Under the pieces are notes generated by a model, which worked only from the letters and a program-made list of their open reading frames with translations, did not search any database and was not told the DNA's origin. 64,000 bases of DNA from Candidatus Saccharibacteria bacterium oral taxon 488 (lineage in GTDB: Bacteria; Patescibacteriota; Saccharimonadia; Saccharimonadales; Saccharimonadaceae): positions 496,001 through 560,000 of the forward strand of contig CP047920.1 in NCBI GenBank assembly GCA_010202645.1. Direction: 5' to 3'. The position numbers and the translations under genes are program-made. Of the stretch, positions 1-9,846 are shown in pieces. How positions within the stretch are numbered: the stretch's first letter is position 1; each line of letters starts with the position of its first letter.

Positions 1-18
1 GCTTGACTGAGTCCATGA

Positions 19-1236
19 CTATTCTCCCTCCATAATTAATACAAACGTATTTTTACCTTTTTTCAATAACGACGTGGTGTTGATAGCTTGGTCTTCGGCG
101 AGTCTTTCGCCGTTGAGGCTGATGGCGCCAGATTTGAGCAGGCGCCTGGCCTCGCCGTTGGAGCTGACCGCGCCAGAAACCACCAACGCTTCGATGACAC
201 CGACGCCGACATCAACACGTGGAATTTCTTTGGCCAGGGTATCCAAGTCGTCGTCTGACAATTGCCGGAAATCGCCGCCGCCAAACAATACTTCCGTCAC
301 CCGCTCCACTGATTCGCGCCGATTGACGCCGTGAACGATGTCGGTGACTTCGCGCGCCAAGACTTTTTGAGCTGAGCGCGCACCTCGATTGACGGCGTGG
401 TTTTCAGCGATGGCTTCAATAGTGTCGCGATCAAGCATGGTGAAAATCTTCATGTATTCAATGGCGCTTTCGTCATCAACGTTCAGCCAGAATTGATAGA
501 ACTTGTACACGCTGGTTTTATTTTCGTCCAGCCACACGGCACCACCTTCGGATTTGCCAAATTTGCGCCCAGTTGACTTGTTGATGAGTAGCGGCGCAGT
601 CATGGCGTAGACTTCGGCATTTTCTTTTTTGCGGATCAATTCCACGCCTGAGAGCAAATTACCCCACTGGTCGGAACCGCCGATTTGCAAATTAACACCG
701 TGATGTTTGAACAGATGCCAGAAATCATAACCCTGCAGCAAGGTGTAGGTAAATTCAGCAAAGCTCAACCCCTTGCCGTTAGCGATACGTGCCTTAAAAA
801 ACTCCCGCGTCGTTAACTCTGCCATGTTGAAATTCTTGCCAATGTCGCGGAGGAACGGTAATAGCTCCAGATTACCCAACCAGTCCGCATTATCCACTAG
901 GGTAAAATCGCGTCCAGCAAAAATTTGCGATACCTGGGCTTTCAAGGCTCGTTTATTGTGCTCAATCTCTGCATAAGAAAGCAGACTCCGCTCCTCGGTG
1001 TCGCGCATATCACCAATCATGCCTGTGCCGCCACCAACCAGCAAAAACACCTTGTGACCGCGCTCCAAAAAATGCCGCACCATCATATAGACCGCCAGAT
1101 GCCCGACATGCAAACTGTCCGCCGACGGATCTGTCCCCAAATAGAGCGTAAAATTTCCCGAATCGATACGCTCATCATCGGTGAATGTCGCTTGATTCCA
1201 AAACCCGCGCCACTTTAGCTCCTCTGATAATTGCAT
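19..1236 (-). CDS. tyrS: Tyrosyl-tRNA synthetase
   Basis: Class I synthetase that charges tRNA-Tyr in the cytoplasm. The 405-aa product has the usual family length. The ATP-binding HIGH-type motif is HVGH at residues 43-46, the second signature is KFGKS near residue 225, and a C-terminal S4 RNA-binding domain covers about residues 340-400. The ATG at 1236 is preceded by a strong ribosome-binding site (AAAGGAGG, spacing about 5). A -10 TATACT on the minus strand (1258-1263) gives a short leader, so this is one of the conventionally led genes in the window. It is divergent from the penicillin-binding protein gene. Identification is secure. Confidence 0.96.
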   Translation of the reverse strand: MQLSEELKWRGFWNQATFTDDERIDSGNFTLYLGTDPSADSLHVGHLAVYMMVRHFLERGHKVFLLVGGGTGMIGDMRDTEERSLLSYAEIEHNKRALKAQVSQIFAGRDFTLVDNADWLGNLELLPFLRDIGKNFNMAELTTREFFKARIANGKGLSFAEFTYTLLQGYDFWHLFKHHGVNLQIGGSDQWGNLLSGVELIRKKENAEVYAMTAPLLINKSTGRKFGKSEGGAVWLDENKTSVYKFYQFWLNVDDESAIEYMKIFTMLDRDTIEAIAENHAVNRGARSAQKVLAREVTDIVHGVNRRESVERVTEVLFGGGDFRQLSDDDLDTLAKEIPRVDVGVGVIEALVVSGAVSSNGEARRLLKSGAISLNGERLAEDQAINTTSLLKKGKNTFVLIMEGE

Positions 1237-1257
1237 ATTCCTCCTTTTCTGGTTATT

Positions 1258-1263
1258 AGTATA
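1258..1263 (-). promoter_or_regulatory. -10 element of tyrS
   Basis: TATACT read on the minus strand, about 21 bases before the tyrS ATG. This leaves room for a 15-nt leader carrying the AAAGGAGG site. No convincing -35 was found. Confidence 0.5.
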
Positions 1264-1275
1264 GCAATTTTATGA

Positions 1276-1303
1276 TTGAAGCGAAACATAGGCGTGATAT
1301 AAT
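1276..1303 (+). promoter_or_regulatory. Leaderless promoter of PBP1A gene
   Basis: TTGAAG (1276-1281), 16-base spacer, then an extended -10: TG at 1295-1296 followed by TATAAT at 1298-1303. Exactly six bases separate it from the GTG start at 1310, so transcription should begin at or next to the start codon. Confidence 0.75.
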
Positions 1304-1309
1304 GATAGT

Positions 1310-4018
1310 GTGAACGAGAAACCCTCAGATAAGCAGTCGGGCTCCAGCGCCAAACCAGCGCCGTCACGTCCGCATCCAAAGCCGGCAAAACGGCTAAGTG
1401 TCTATGCAAACTTGGCGAATAAGCGTCGACTAAAGAAGGATAAGCGCTCCCGCGAAAAAGCGGAGTACCTGGCAAGCCTACCAAAGCACCCTGTCAAGCG
1501 GTTCTTTTACCGCCTCCACCCCAAGCGCGTCTTTCGCTATTGGTTCTCAAAGCGCGGCGGCTTAATGGCGCTCAAGATCCTTGGCGTCGCCATTGTTGCG
1601 GTGATTATCCTGATCGGCGGCCTGTTTGCTTACTTCCGTAAAGACCTCGACAAGATCCGCCCGGGTGAACTCGCCAAGCGCGTCCAGACGACAGTCACCA
1701 AGTATTATGACCGCAACGGTGCGCTACTCTGGGAAGATAAGGGTACGGATAATTATAAGCTAGTGGTTGAGGCTGATAAAATTAGCGATTATCTCAAGAA
1801 AGCAACCATCGCCATCGAGGATCGTGATTTTTATAAGCACCACGGCATCAGCGTCAGTGGACTGACCCGTGCTATGTTTAGCACGGCATCGGGTCGACAG
1901 GTGCAGGGCGGCTCGACGCTGACACAACAGCTCGTCAAGCAAGTCTTCTTTGCTGATGACGCCGATAAACGTGGCCTTAGTGGTATTCCACGCAAGATCA
2001 AGGAAATCATCCTGGCGATCGAAGTTGAGCGCATGTACAACAAAGAGCAAATTCTCACGCTCTATCTCAATCAAGCACCATACGGCGGTCGGCGCAATGG
2101 CGCAGAATCAGCTGCTCAAACATACTTTGGCAAGTCCGCCAAGGATCTCACTCTGGCCGAGGCAGCGCTGCTAGCTTCAATTCCGCAAAACCCGAGCACG
2201 TTCAATCCGTACAATGTCGCTGGCCGCAAGATGCTGTTGTCGCGCCAGCACACGACGCTGGACTACATGCTGGAACAGGGCTACATCACTGAAGCGCAGG
2301 CCAAAGAAGCCAAGCAGTATCCGATCCTTGACAAGATCAAGCCCGAGACCGAACAGCTAGCCGGCATCAAGGCGCCGCATTTCGTGCTCATGGTGCGCAA
2401 TCAACTGGAGCGTGAACTCGGTAAAGCGGTCGTTGGTCGCGGCGGACTAACTGTCAAGACGACACTGGATTGGAGGATTCAGGAGAAGCTCGAAACAGAG
2501 ATGAAAGCCTTCTTTGACTCAGGCCGTCCGGGTCGAGTGCGCATTAGTAACGGCGCGGCAACGGTTGAGGACACACAGACTGGACAGATTGTCGCCCTCG
2601 TTGGCAGTCGTGATTTTAATTATGCTGGCTTTGGACAGGATAATGCCGCCACCGCCTTTATCCAGCCGGGTTCGACCATCAAGGCTTTCGACTACGCCAA
2701 ACTGTTTGAGAATCGCGGCAGTAATCAGCAAAATTACGGCTCAGGCTCAATCCTCAGCGACGAGAACATAGACAAGATTTATGGCGCCAAGCTGAACAAC
2801 TGGGACCGACGATTTATGGGAAGTATTTCTATTCGCCGCTCGCTAGCGCTTTCCCGTAATATCCCAGCGGTCAAGGCAATGTACATCGCAGGTAACGGCT
2901 CACCAAAACCAACCGTTGACTATATTCACAACATGGGTAATACCAATTATTGCCAACAAGAAGAAGCGGCCGGCGGCTACGGACTGTCAGCAGCCATTGG
3001 CGCCTGCGGTACGAAGCAGACCGAGTTAGTGAATGCTTATGGCACCTTTGCCCGCATGGGTGTCGCCAAACCAAGCACCAACGTCCTCGAGGTAACCAAC
3101 AGCCAGGGCGATACGCTAAAGAAATGGAAAGACGAGAGCAAACAGGCAACCGACCCGCAAGTCGCCTACATCATCAATGATATCTTGGGTGACGCGGACG
3201 CGGCGCGTGACTTGCACGGTTACGGTGCAATGAATGTGCCTGGCGTTAGAACCGCCGCCAAGACTGGTACCACCGACAAAAACGGCCACGCCAAGGATGT
3301 CTGGATCGTTAACTATAGCCCGGCGCTGGTCATGGGTATGTGGCTCGGTAATTCCGACACCAGCACCATCAACACCCCGAACTCGGCCTTTGGTATGCCG
3401 GTGGTGCGTAACGTCATGTCATTTGCTCACAACGAGGTCTATGCCAAACAAGGCAAATGGAAGCCAAATGATTGGTTCAAGCGACCAAATGGTATCCAAC
3501 AGCAAGGCAAAGAGCTCTATCCATCGTGGTGGAATAAAAAACAGGGCGAGACCACTGAAAAGATTAAGTTTGACCGTGTCTCCAAGAAAAAGGCGACAAA
3601 TTGTACGCCAGCTGACGCCATCGAGGAAATTGAGGTCACCAAGACCATTGACCCGCTCACTAAGAAACCATCATACTCAGCGCCTGAAGGTTACGACGCC
3701 AACGCTGATGACGATAAGCACAAATGTGACGACGCCAAGCCGAGTGTCAGCCTATCGCTTTCTGGCTCTGGCTCCAGCCGCACCATCACCGCCCGCGCCA
3801 CCAACGGCACGTTCCCGCTCACCTCGATTGACATCCTCGTTGATGGTCGCAGCGTCAAAAGCGAGTCGATCTCCGGTAGTGGTGGCAGTGTTTCGGTCGA
3901 TATCAGGGTCAGTAGCCCAGGTCGGCACACCATTCAGGCGATCGCCCGCGACGAAGGCTACTATACTGCATCAGACAGCGGCAGCTTCTCGGTAGGCAGC
4001 AGCTCAAGCTCCGACTAA
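1310..4018 (+). CDS. Class A penicillin-binding protein (PBP1A-like)
   Basis: Bifunctional peptidoglycan synthase: glycosyltransferase plus DD-transpeptidase, anchored in the membrane and acting outside. The 902 residues run as a basic cytoplasmic tail (1-85), one membrane segment (about 86-108), a GT51 domain with EDRDFYKHHGI near 170 and GGSTLTQQLVKQ near 202, then a transpeptidase domain with the active-site SxxK in GSTIK near 450 and KTGT near 650. The last ~90 residues form a Ser/Gly-rich, beta-sandwich-like tail that is not part of the catalytic core. The GTG start is set by the -10 ending six bases upstream. A bidirectional terminator follows. Function is secure; the role of the tail is unknown. 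Confidence 0.95.
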   Translation: MNEKPSDKQSGSSAKPAPSRPHPKPAKRLSVYANLANKRRLKKDKRSREKAEYLASLPKHPVKRFFYRLHPKRVFRYWFSKRGGLMALKILGVAIVAVIILIGGLFAYFRKDLDKIRPGELAKRVQTTVTKYYDRNGALLWEDKGTDNYKLVVEADKISDYLKKATIAIEDRDFYKHHGISVSGLTRAMFSTASGRQVQGGSTLTQQLVKQVFFADDADKRGLSGIPRKIKEIILAIEVERMYNKEQILTLYLNQAPYGGRRNGAESAAQTYFGKSAKDLTLAEAALLASIPQNPSTFNPYNVAGRKMLLSRQHTTLDYMLEQGYITEAQAKEAKQYPILDKIKPETEQLAGIKAPHFVLMVRNQLERELGKAVVGRGGLTVKTTLDWRIQEKLETEMKAFFDSGRPGRVRISNGAATVEDTQTGQIVALVGSRDFNYAGFGQDNAATAFIQPGSTIKAFDYAKLFENRGSNQQNYGSGSILSDENIDKIYGAKLNNWDRRFMGSISIRRSLALSRNIPAVKAMYIAGNGSPKPTVDYIHNMGNTNYCQQEEAAGGYGLSAAIGACGTKQTELVNAYGTFARMGVAKPSTNVLEVTNSQGDTLKKWKDESKQATDPQVAYIINDILGDADAARDLHGYGAMNVPGVRTAAKTGTTDKNGHAKDVWIVNYSPALVMGMWLGNSDTSTINTPNSAFGMPVVRNVMSFAHNEVYAKQGKWKPNDWFKRPNGIQQQGKELYPSWWNKKQGETTEKIKFDRVSKKKATNCTPADAIEEIEVTKTIDPLTKKPSYSAPEGYDANADDDKHKCDDAKPSVSLSLSGSGSSRTITARATNGTFPLTSIDILVDGRSVKSESISGSGGSVSVDIRVSSPGRHTIQAIARDEGYYTASDSGSFSVGSSSSSD

Positions 4019-4046
4019 TCCGCCTCTCTTTCCCCCTGTGACACAT

Positions 4047-4075
4047 AAAAACCAGACCGCTTCAGTCTGGTTTTT
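4047..4075. terminator. Bidirectional intrinsic terminator
   Basis: Inverted repeat CCAGAC / GTCTGG with a 7-base loop, flanked by an A-run on one side and TTTTT on the other. It lies between the convergent PBP1A and PIN/TRAM genes and can stop transcription from both sides. Confidence 0.85.
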
Positions 4076-4096
4076 ACTTCTTCTTAGTCTTAGCGA

Positions 4097-5002
4097 CTAT
4101 TGCTCATTAACCATCCGGATCAAGTCAGCCTCGCGCTGCGCCTGGGTCTTGGGGCGAGCCGAACGGTGACCTTGAGCTGCGGCGCGCGAGGCATCGGGTT
4201 TCGCCGCCTTGCTGGTCTGCGGCCGACGACCCGTGGAGCGCTGCTTGGGTTGTTTGGGGGCAGCTTGAGCTGGTGACTGTTGCGCCGCCTCTTTTGCTTC
4301 TTTTGGCTCGGCGCAAACCTTCGCAAACATCATCTTGCCAGCGTCGGTCTGTAGGCTACGAATAATTTCAATGCGTTTTTTCTGACCCAAGAACTTTTTG
4401 GCTTGCTCAACCACCACCATCGTACCGTCATGCAAGTAACCAACCGCCTGATGAGAATCCTGACCTTTTTGCGTCAATTCAAGCACCAGCTCATCGCCAG
4501 GCAAATAGCTCATCCGCAAACTCTTGGCCAGCTCATTAATATTGAGGATCTGAATGCCTTCGACTTGCGCCACCTTGTTCAGGTTGTAGTCCAGCGTCAA
4601 AATAGCAGCATTCATTTCCTTGGCGAGTTGCAACAGGCGGTTATCAACGCCCTCAGGAATGCGCGTTGCGTCATCAAGTAACGTAAACGAGCCACCCAAC
4701 ACATCTTTTAATTCCTTCATGGCGTCCATACCAAAGCGGGCACGTTCGCGCTTAGCATGATCAGCGCCGTCGGCCAACAGTTGCAATTCTGTCAGCACAC
4801 TACGCGGCACGATGATCTGCCCCAGTAAGAACCCAGTTTTTGCCAGATCAACCACCCGGCCGTCCATCAACACCGAGGTGTCGACCAAAATTGGCAACTG
4901 CGTGCCGCTGCCTGCGTGCCGCCGCGGCTTAACCAGCAGATATATCTCCGCCATGATGGCCAGCAGCATGATAATGATGAGAAGTTCAATTGTTTTTTCC
5001 AT
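4097..5002 (-). CDS. Membrane-anchored PIN/TRAM-domain protein (YacL family)
   Basis: The 301-aa product starts with one hydrophobic segment (about residues 5-24). It continues with a PIN nuclease-like domain (acidic residues in LVDTSVLMDGR near 40-50 and ILTLDYN near 135) and a TRAM RNA-binding domain (about 165-225). It ends in a basic Ala/Lys/Gln-rich tail. Firmicutes YacL has the same order. It follows radA by 25 bases in a clpC-radA operon, the same neighbourhood as Firmicutes yacL, which supports the assignment. A weak AAAGGAAA site precedes the ATG. The substrate is not known; a ribonuclease activity is inferred from the PIN fold. Confidence 0.85.
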   Translation of the reverse strand: MEKTIELLIIIMLLAIMAEIYLLVKPRRHAGSGTQLPILVDTSVLMDGRVVDLAKTGFLLGQIIVPRSVLTELQLLADGADHAKRERARFGMDAMKELKDVLGGSFTLLDDATRIPEGVDNRLLQLAKEMNAAILTLDYNLNKVAQVEGIQILNINELAKSLRMSYLPGDELVLELTQKGQDSHQAVGYLHDGTMVVVEQAKKFLGQKKRIEIIRSLQTDAGKMMFAKVCAEPKEAKEAAQQSPAQAAPKQPKQRSTGRRPQTSKAAKPDASRAAAQGHRSARPKTQAQREADLIRMVNEQ

Positions 5003-5027
5003 AATAATTTCCTTTTATATAATAACG

Positions 5028-6377
5028 TTATTGTAAATAATCAATCAGCGCCTGGCGTAAATCGCCGACGCCGCGCACAAATGCATCCTTGTGAGTTTTT
5101 GGCGCAATGGCGTAGGTGAAACCGAGCTTCTTGGCCTCTTTGACGCGGACGTGCCAGCCTTGAGCCGAGCGCACTTCACCACCCAAACCGACTTCGCCAA
5201 ACACCACCGCTTCGTCGCTGAGCTTACGGCCAGCTGAGGCTGAGGCAATGGCCATGGCGACCGCCAAGTCCGCCGCTGGATCGCTCAGTTTCAAGCCGCC
5301 AACCACGTTGATGTAAATATCTTTGTCGGAGAGATCGAGCTTGGTGCGCTTTTCTAGCACCGCCACCAACAAGTTCAAGCGATTGAGATCAAAGCCGCTG
5401 GCCGCGCGTTTGGGATAGCCAAAATTCGTCGGGTTGACCAATGCCTGAATCTCCACCAATAGCGGCCGCGCGCCCTCCATGGTCGCGAGGACGATGGAGC
5501 CGTCGAGATTTTGCCGTTCCGATAGCAAACTAGCTGATGGATTAGCCACAATCTGTAAGCCGTCCTCGTGCATTTCAAAAATTGCCGCCTCATTGGTCGA
5601 ACCATAGCGGTTTTTCTGCGCCCGCACCACCCGGAACCCGCCGTAGCGGTCGCCCTCAAAGTTCAATACCACATCAACCAAATGTTCCAGGACTTTCGGC
5701 CCAGCAATTGAGCCTTCTTTGGTGACGTGACCGACCAAAATCACCGCGGTGTTTGCGGCCTTGGCAGCGCGAATGATGACGTTGGATGAGTTGGTGATTT
5801 GACTGACCGAGCCTGGCGCTGAGGCAATTTCTGCGAGCGACAATGTCTGTATGGAATCGACAATCACCAAGTTGTACTGGCCAGTCTGGATGGAGGCGGC
5901 GATGTCCTCGGCGCTGTTACTGGACGCCAGCTGCAGATTTTCTGAATCAACCGCACCCAACCGCTCAGCCCGCAATTTAACCTGCGACACTGACTCTTCG
6001 CCGCTAACGTACAGCACCGGCTGCTGCCGGGCGATGAATGCCGCCACTTGCGCCAGCAGGGTACTTTTACCAATCCCTGGCTGCCCCGCCACCAGCACCA
6101 CGCCGCCTGGCAAAAAGCCACCGCCAAGTACCGCGTCGAGGTCAGCAATGCCGGTTGCCAGCCGCGCTTGCTTGGCTTCGGCGGCCGTCTCGCTGAGCCT
6201 GAGCGTGGTGAGCGCCTTGCCCTTGCCGCTGCTACGCGCTACCGCCGACGCGCCGGTGTCAACTGGCAATTGCTCAACCAGCGAATTCCACTCGCCGCAA
6301 TTGTCGCACTTGCCGACCCATTTCGGATAGCTGGCGCCGCATTGCTGGCAGATAAATTGCGACTTTGCTCGGGCCAT
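5028..6377 (-). CDS. radA: DNA repair ATPase RadA/Sms
   Basis: RecA-like branch-migration ATPase used in recombinational repair. The 449 residues include the N-terminal C4 zinc finger (CQQCG near 10 and CDNCG near 26), Walker A GQPGIGKST near 100, the RadA signature KNRYGSTNE near 258, and a C-terminal Lon-like domain. The ATG overlaps the stop of the upstream gene by one base (TAATG), so the two are translationally coupled. The complete architecture makes the call secure. Confidence 0.97.
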   Translation of the reverse strand: MARAKSQFICQQCGASYPKWVGKCDNCGEWNSLVEQLPVDTGASAVARSSGKGKALTTLRLSETAAEAKQARLATGIADLDAVLGGGFLPGGVVLVAGQPGIGKSTLLAQVAAFIARQQPVLYVSGEESVSQVKLRAERLGAVDSENLQLASSNSAEDIAASIQTGQYNLVIVDSIQTLSLAEIASAPGSVSQITNSSNVIIRAAKAANTAVILVGHVTKEGSIAGPKVLEHLVDVVLNFEGDRYGGFRVVRAQKNRYGSTNEAAIFEMHEDGLQIVANPSASLLSERQNLDGSIVLATMEGARPLLVEIQALVNPTNFGYPKRAASGFDLNRLNLLVAVLEKRTKLDLSDKDIYINVVGGLKLSDPAADLAVAMAIASASAGRKLSDEAVVFGEVGLGGEVRSAQGWHVRVKEAKKLGFTYAIAPKTHKDAFVRGVGDLRQALIDYLQ

Positions 6378-7354
6378 TATTTAACCACCTTTTGACTATC
6401 GAGGCTTTGGTTTAGCTGATCAATCTTGCGCCCCAGTGCGTTTAATTTTTCAACGTCAGTGTTATAGGCATCGACCTTGTCCTGGATGGTTTGCTGTTCA
6501 CGACGAAGCGCCAGGCCACGCTGGCTCAGCCGGGTTCGCTCAGCCTGAAACTCAGCTTGTGTCTGAAAACCGCCCGTCGTCGCGCGCTGATTAAATGCTG
6601 CTACGTCTTGGTTATAGGCACTAATGCGTGCACTGTATGACGTCGTTAGCTGCTCAATTTCGCGCTTTCGCCTGGCGAGACTAGCCGCCAGCGCATCGGC
6701 CTCGGCCTCGGCGCTAGTGAACTTTTGATTATACTGGGCATGCAATTTTAGTAGCGCCGCTCGATTGCTAAAGTACTCAGCATAGTGCGCCTCCAGCTCC
6801 GACCCGAGATCAGCAAACTCTGTACCCAAAATTGAATGCAGCTCATTGGCGCGCGTACCCGGCTGAGCACGCTCATAATACGCCATCCGCTCCTCCAGCT
6901 TTTTGGTCTTGACCTTGGCGTAAGCCGCCTCCAGTAGCTCGCCCAGCCGCTGGCGCTGCTCCGCCGAATAGCGCGACCACGCCACGTGCAGCATTTCGTG
7001 AGCCGCCGTCACCTCTTTGATACCGTCTAGCTCCGCGTTCTGCACGTTATAAATGTGAATGGTCTCTTTGGCGTGGGCGTAACAGCCGACGATCGGGCTG
7101 GCCTGTTCGACACGACGGCAATCGTGATTAAACTGCGTGGCGTTTTCTAGTCGCGGCTGCGCGAGATAAAAGCTAAATTTGGCCTTGTCAGTCATCGTTG
7201 CCCGTTGCGCCAATGTTGCTATGTCCTGGCTCGGTTGATACTGCCAGACCCTGATATGATCCAGCACTAGCTGGCGATTGAGTACCAGCCAGCTACCGCC
7301 GGCCACCAGCCCCACAAACACCACGACGCCGAGGAGATTACGCAGCCGTAACAT
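6377..7354 (-). CDS. Membrane protein with HExxH metallopeptidase motif
   Basis: A 325-aa protein of no family I can name. Residues 5-24 form a membrane anchor. Around residue 120 there is HEMLH (HExxH), the zinc-binding signature of gluzincin metallopeptidases. Downstream acidic residues in the NELHSILGTEF region (about 170) could supply the third ligand. From about residue 200 to the end the sequence is rich in Ala, Gln, Arg and Glu and looks like a long coiled coil. It overlaps the clpC stop by 17 bases and is coupled to radA by TAATG, so it is an integral member of the nusA-clpC-radA operon. A role as a membrane protease in envelope or protein quality control is inferred from the motif and the operon only. 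Confidence 0.75.
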   Translation of the reverse strand: MLRLRNLLGVVVFVGLVAGGSWLVLNRQLVLDHIRVWQYQPSQDIATLAQRATMTDKAKFSFYLAQPRLENATQFNHDCRRVEQASPIVGCYAHAKETIHIYNVQNAELDGIKEVTAAHEMLHVAWSRYSAEQRQRLGELLEAAYAKVKTKKLEERMAYYERAQPGTRANELHSILGTEFADLGSELEAHYAEYFSNRAALLKLHAQYNQKFTSAEAEADALAASLARRKREIEQLTTSYSARISAYNQDVAAFNQRATTGGFQTQAEFQAERTRLSQRGLALRREQQTIQDKVDAYNTDVEKLNALGRKIDQLNQSLDSQKVVK

Positions 7355-9806
7355 TGATCACTACCTCACGATTTTTCGTGGTTGCCACCAACACCGCACC
7401 GGGACGGGCCTGGTCGGATAACAAGACGTCACTGAGCGGATCGGCCAACATCGTCTGAATCGTCTGCCGAAGCACCCGTGCCCCTCGCTGTTCATCAAAT
7501 CCGTTGTCTATGATACAACGTTTAGCGGTCGGCGTGATGACCAGCGTCATCTGCTGCGCCTGCACTGCCGCCTTGAGCTCGCTCACAAGATTATCAAAAA
7601 TCTTGCCCACCACCGGCCGAATCAAACGCTTGAAATGCACCACCGCATCAAACCGCCCGATTAGCTCCGGCCGCAGTAACTCCTCCAGCTCGCGACGCGC
7701 CGCTCGAGCGTTGCGCTCATTCACATCGTCCGCCCGTGAGGTATCGTCACTGTGCGAGCCAAAGCCCAGCTCACCGTCGCGCACCATCGCCTCGGCGCCA
7801 ACATTGCTGGTCAAGATCACGATCGTCTGGCGAAAACTCACCGACCGACCGCGCGAATCGCTCAGCTTGCCGTCTTCTAAAATCTGTAGCAGCAAGTTCA
7901 GTACATCCGGATGCGCCTTCTCAATCTCATCAAACAGCACCACGCTGTACGGCTGCCGGCGAACTTTGTCGGTCAATTTGCCGCCCTCATCATAGCCAAC
8001 ATAACCAGCCGGTGCGCCAATCAACTGACTGGCCGTATGCCGCTCCGAGAACTCACTCATGTCAATCTTGATCAAACTATTGTCGCCGCCAAACACTTCC
8101 CGCGCCAATACGCGAGCTAGCTCCGTCTTGCCCACACCAGTCGGCCCGAGAAAAATGAACGACCCAAGTGGCCCTGACCGCCGATTTAGCCCGGCCCGCG
8201 CCCGGCGAATGGTTCGCGCCAGTGTCGCCACGGCCTTCTCTTGACCAAGCACCGACCGGCCCAGCCGCTGTTCCAGCGCCGCCAGGTCTTTGCGCTCATT
8301 CACCGTTACTTTTTCCGCCGGTACACCAGCCATCGCCGCCACCGCTCGCCGTACGTCATCCTCGGTCAGTTCCGGCAGTACCGAATCATCAGCCGGCAGC
8401 TGCTTGGCCTGCTGCTCCAGTTGTTTGATGCGAACCTTTAGCTCAGCCGCGCGTTGATATTGCTCAGCCTCGACCGCTGCATCAAGCTTGCCCGCCAGCT
8501 GCTTGATCCGCCGTGCTAGCTGTTGCTGTTTGGTTGGCTTGGCTGGCCGTTGCGTATTAACCAGCGCCGCCGCCTCATCGAGTACGTCAATCGCCTTGTC
8601 CGGCAAATGACGCTCCGTCACGTAGCGCTGACTGAGGGCCACGCTCAGCTCGATCATCTCATCAGAAATCCGCAGTCGATGATGTGTCGCCAGCCGACCC
8701 GCTAGCGCCCGCACCATGGTCACGGCTGCCTGCTCGTCTGGCTCGGCCACGGTCACCGCTTGAAACCGCCGACTGAGGGCCGCATCTTTTTCGATGTGCT
8801 TGCGGTATTCGTCAAATGTCGTTGCGCCGATCACCCGTACCTCACCACGCGCCAACGCTGGCTTTAGGACGTTCGCCGCATCCATCGACCCCTCGGCCGA
8901 GCCAGCCCCGACCAATAAATGCAGCTCATCAATGAACAACATAATCTCCTGATGATTACGCGCTGCGGCCACCACTTTTTGTAAGCGCTCCTCAAACTGG
9001 CCACGAAACTTTGTGCCGGCGACCATAGCCGTCAGGTCAAGCTGAATCAGCCGCTTGCCGACCAAAAACTCCGGCACCTTCCCCGCTGCGATGCGCTGTG
9101 CCAATCCTTCGACCACTGCGGTTTTACCGACGCCCGGCTCGCCGATCAGCGCTGGATTATTTTTGCCGCGCCGCCCAAGCACTGTGATCAGCCGCTCTGT
9201 CTCGACTTCCCGACCGACCACTGGATCAAGCAGTCCGCTCCGCGCTCGCTCCGTCATGTCAACTCCATACTGATCAAGGAGCTTGAGATCGGCCGACCGA
9301 CGAGCATGCGGCGCCGCACCTTCCTTCGACTCGTCCTGTATGGCCTCCAGCTGCTGCCGATCAAATACGTCCTCTAGTGTACCGCGCAGCTCCTCCAGAT
9401 CCACATTCATATCACTGAGTAGCTTTGTCGCCCGCGCCTTGTGCTGCAACAGCATACTATAAACAATGTGCTCAGTGCCGATGCGCTCCTGCCCAAACTC
9501 CGTCGCTAGCTGCCAAGCCGTCCGTATCGTCTCCAGCACCTCGGCGTTCATACCTTTGTGAACAACCACCACCACGAACGACTGCGCGGTTAAGCCTAGA
9601 GCCAACTCCGCTCGATCCAGCGTCACACCACTCTCCGCCAAAATCTTCGCACCCAGCGATGAATTTTGCGCCAGCACGCCGAGCAGCACATGCTCAGTAC
9701 CAACATATGGACTGCCGCTATTATGCGCCAGCAGCCCGGCACGCTCTAAGCTGGCCTTGGCGGTATCAGTCAGCCGAGATTCCAATTCAGAAAAATCTTC
9801 CGGCAT
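7338..9806 (-). CDS. clpC: ATP-dependent Clp protease ATPase subunit ClpC
   Basis: AAA+ unfoldase that feeds proteins to ClpP. From the chosen start it is 822 aa: two Clp_N repeats (about 1-145), AAA-1 with GEPGVGKT near 225, a central UVR-type coiled segment near 420-450, AAA-2 with GPTGVGKT near 555, and a C-terminal ClpB D2-small domain. The frame is open further upstream to 9866, but the ATG at 9806 has an AAAGGAGGG site at good spacing and begins with MPEDFSELE, typical of a Clp_N domain. No clpP is present in the window. Confidence 0.95.
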   Translation of the reverse strand: MPEDFSELESRLTDTAKASLERAGLLAHNSGSPYVGTEHVLLGVLAQNSSLGAKILAESGVTLDRAELALGLTAQSFVVVVVHKGMNAEVLETIRTAWQLATEFGQERIGTEHIVYSMLLQHKARATKLLSDMNVDLEELRGTLEDVFDRQQLEAIQDESKEGAAPHARRSADLKLLDQYGVDMTERARSGLLDPVVGREVETERLITVLGRRGKNNPALIGEPGVGKTAVVEGLAQRIAAGKVPEFLVGKRLIQLDLTAMVAGTKFRGQFEERLQKVVAAARNHQEIMLFIDELHLLVGAGSAEGSMDAANVLKPALARGEVRVIGATTFDEYRKHIEKDAALSRRFQAVTVAEPDEQAAVTMVRALAGRLATHHRLRISDEMIELSVALSQRYVTERHLPDKAIDVLDEAAALVNTQRPAKPTKQQQLARRIKQLAGKLDAAVEAEQYQRAAELKVRIKQLEQQAKQLPADDSVLPELTEDDVRRAVAAMAGVPAEKVTVNERKDLAALEQRLGRSVLGQEKAVATLARTIRRARAGLNRRSGPLGSFIFLGPTGVGKTELARVLAREVFGGDNSLIKIDMSEFSERHTASQLIGAPAGYVGYDEGGKLTDKVRRQPYSVVLFDEIEKAHPDVLNLLLQILEDGKLSDSRGRSVSFRQTIVILTSNVGAEAMVRDGELGFGSHSDDTSRADDVNERNARAARRELEELLRPELIGRFDAVVHFKRLIRPVVGKIFDNLVSELKAAVQAQQMTLVITPTAKRCIIDNGFDEQRGARVLRQTIQTMLADPLSDVLLSDQARPGAVLVATTKNREVVINVTAA

Positions 9807-9846
9807 ATCGCCCTCCTTTCGTTTTTGGCGATTGTCAGAAAGCAGC

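Noticed and set aside
3234-3995. 253-aa frame inside the PBP gene
   Set aside because: Alternate frame of the well-supported transpeptidase and tail; Arg/Pro/Thr-rich composition typical of a shadow.
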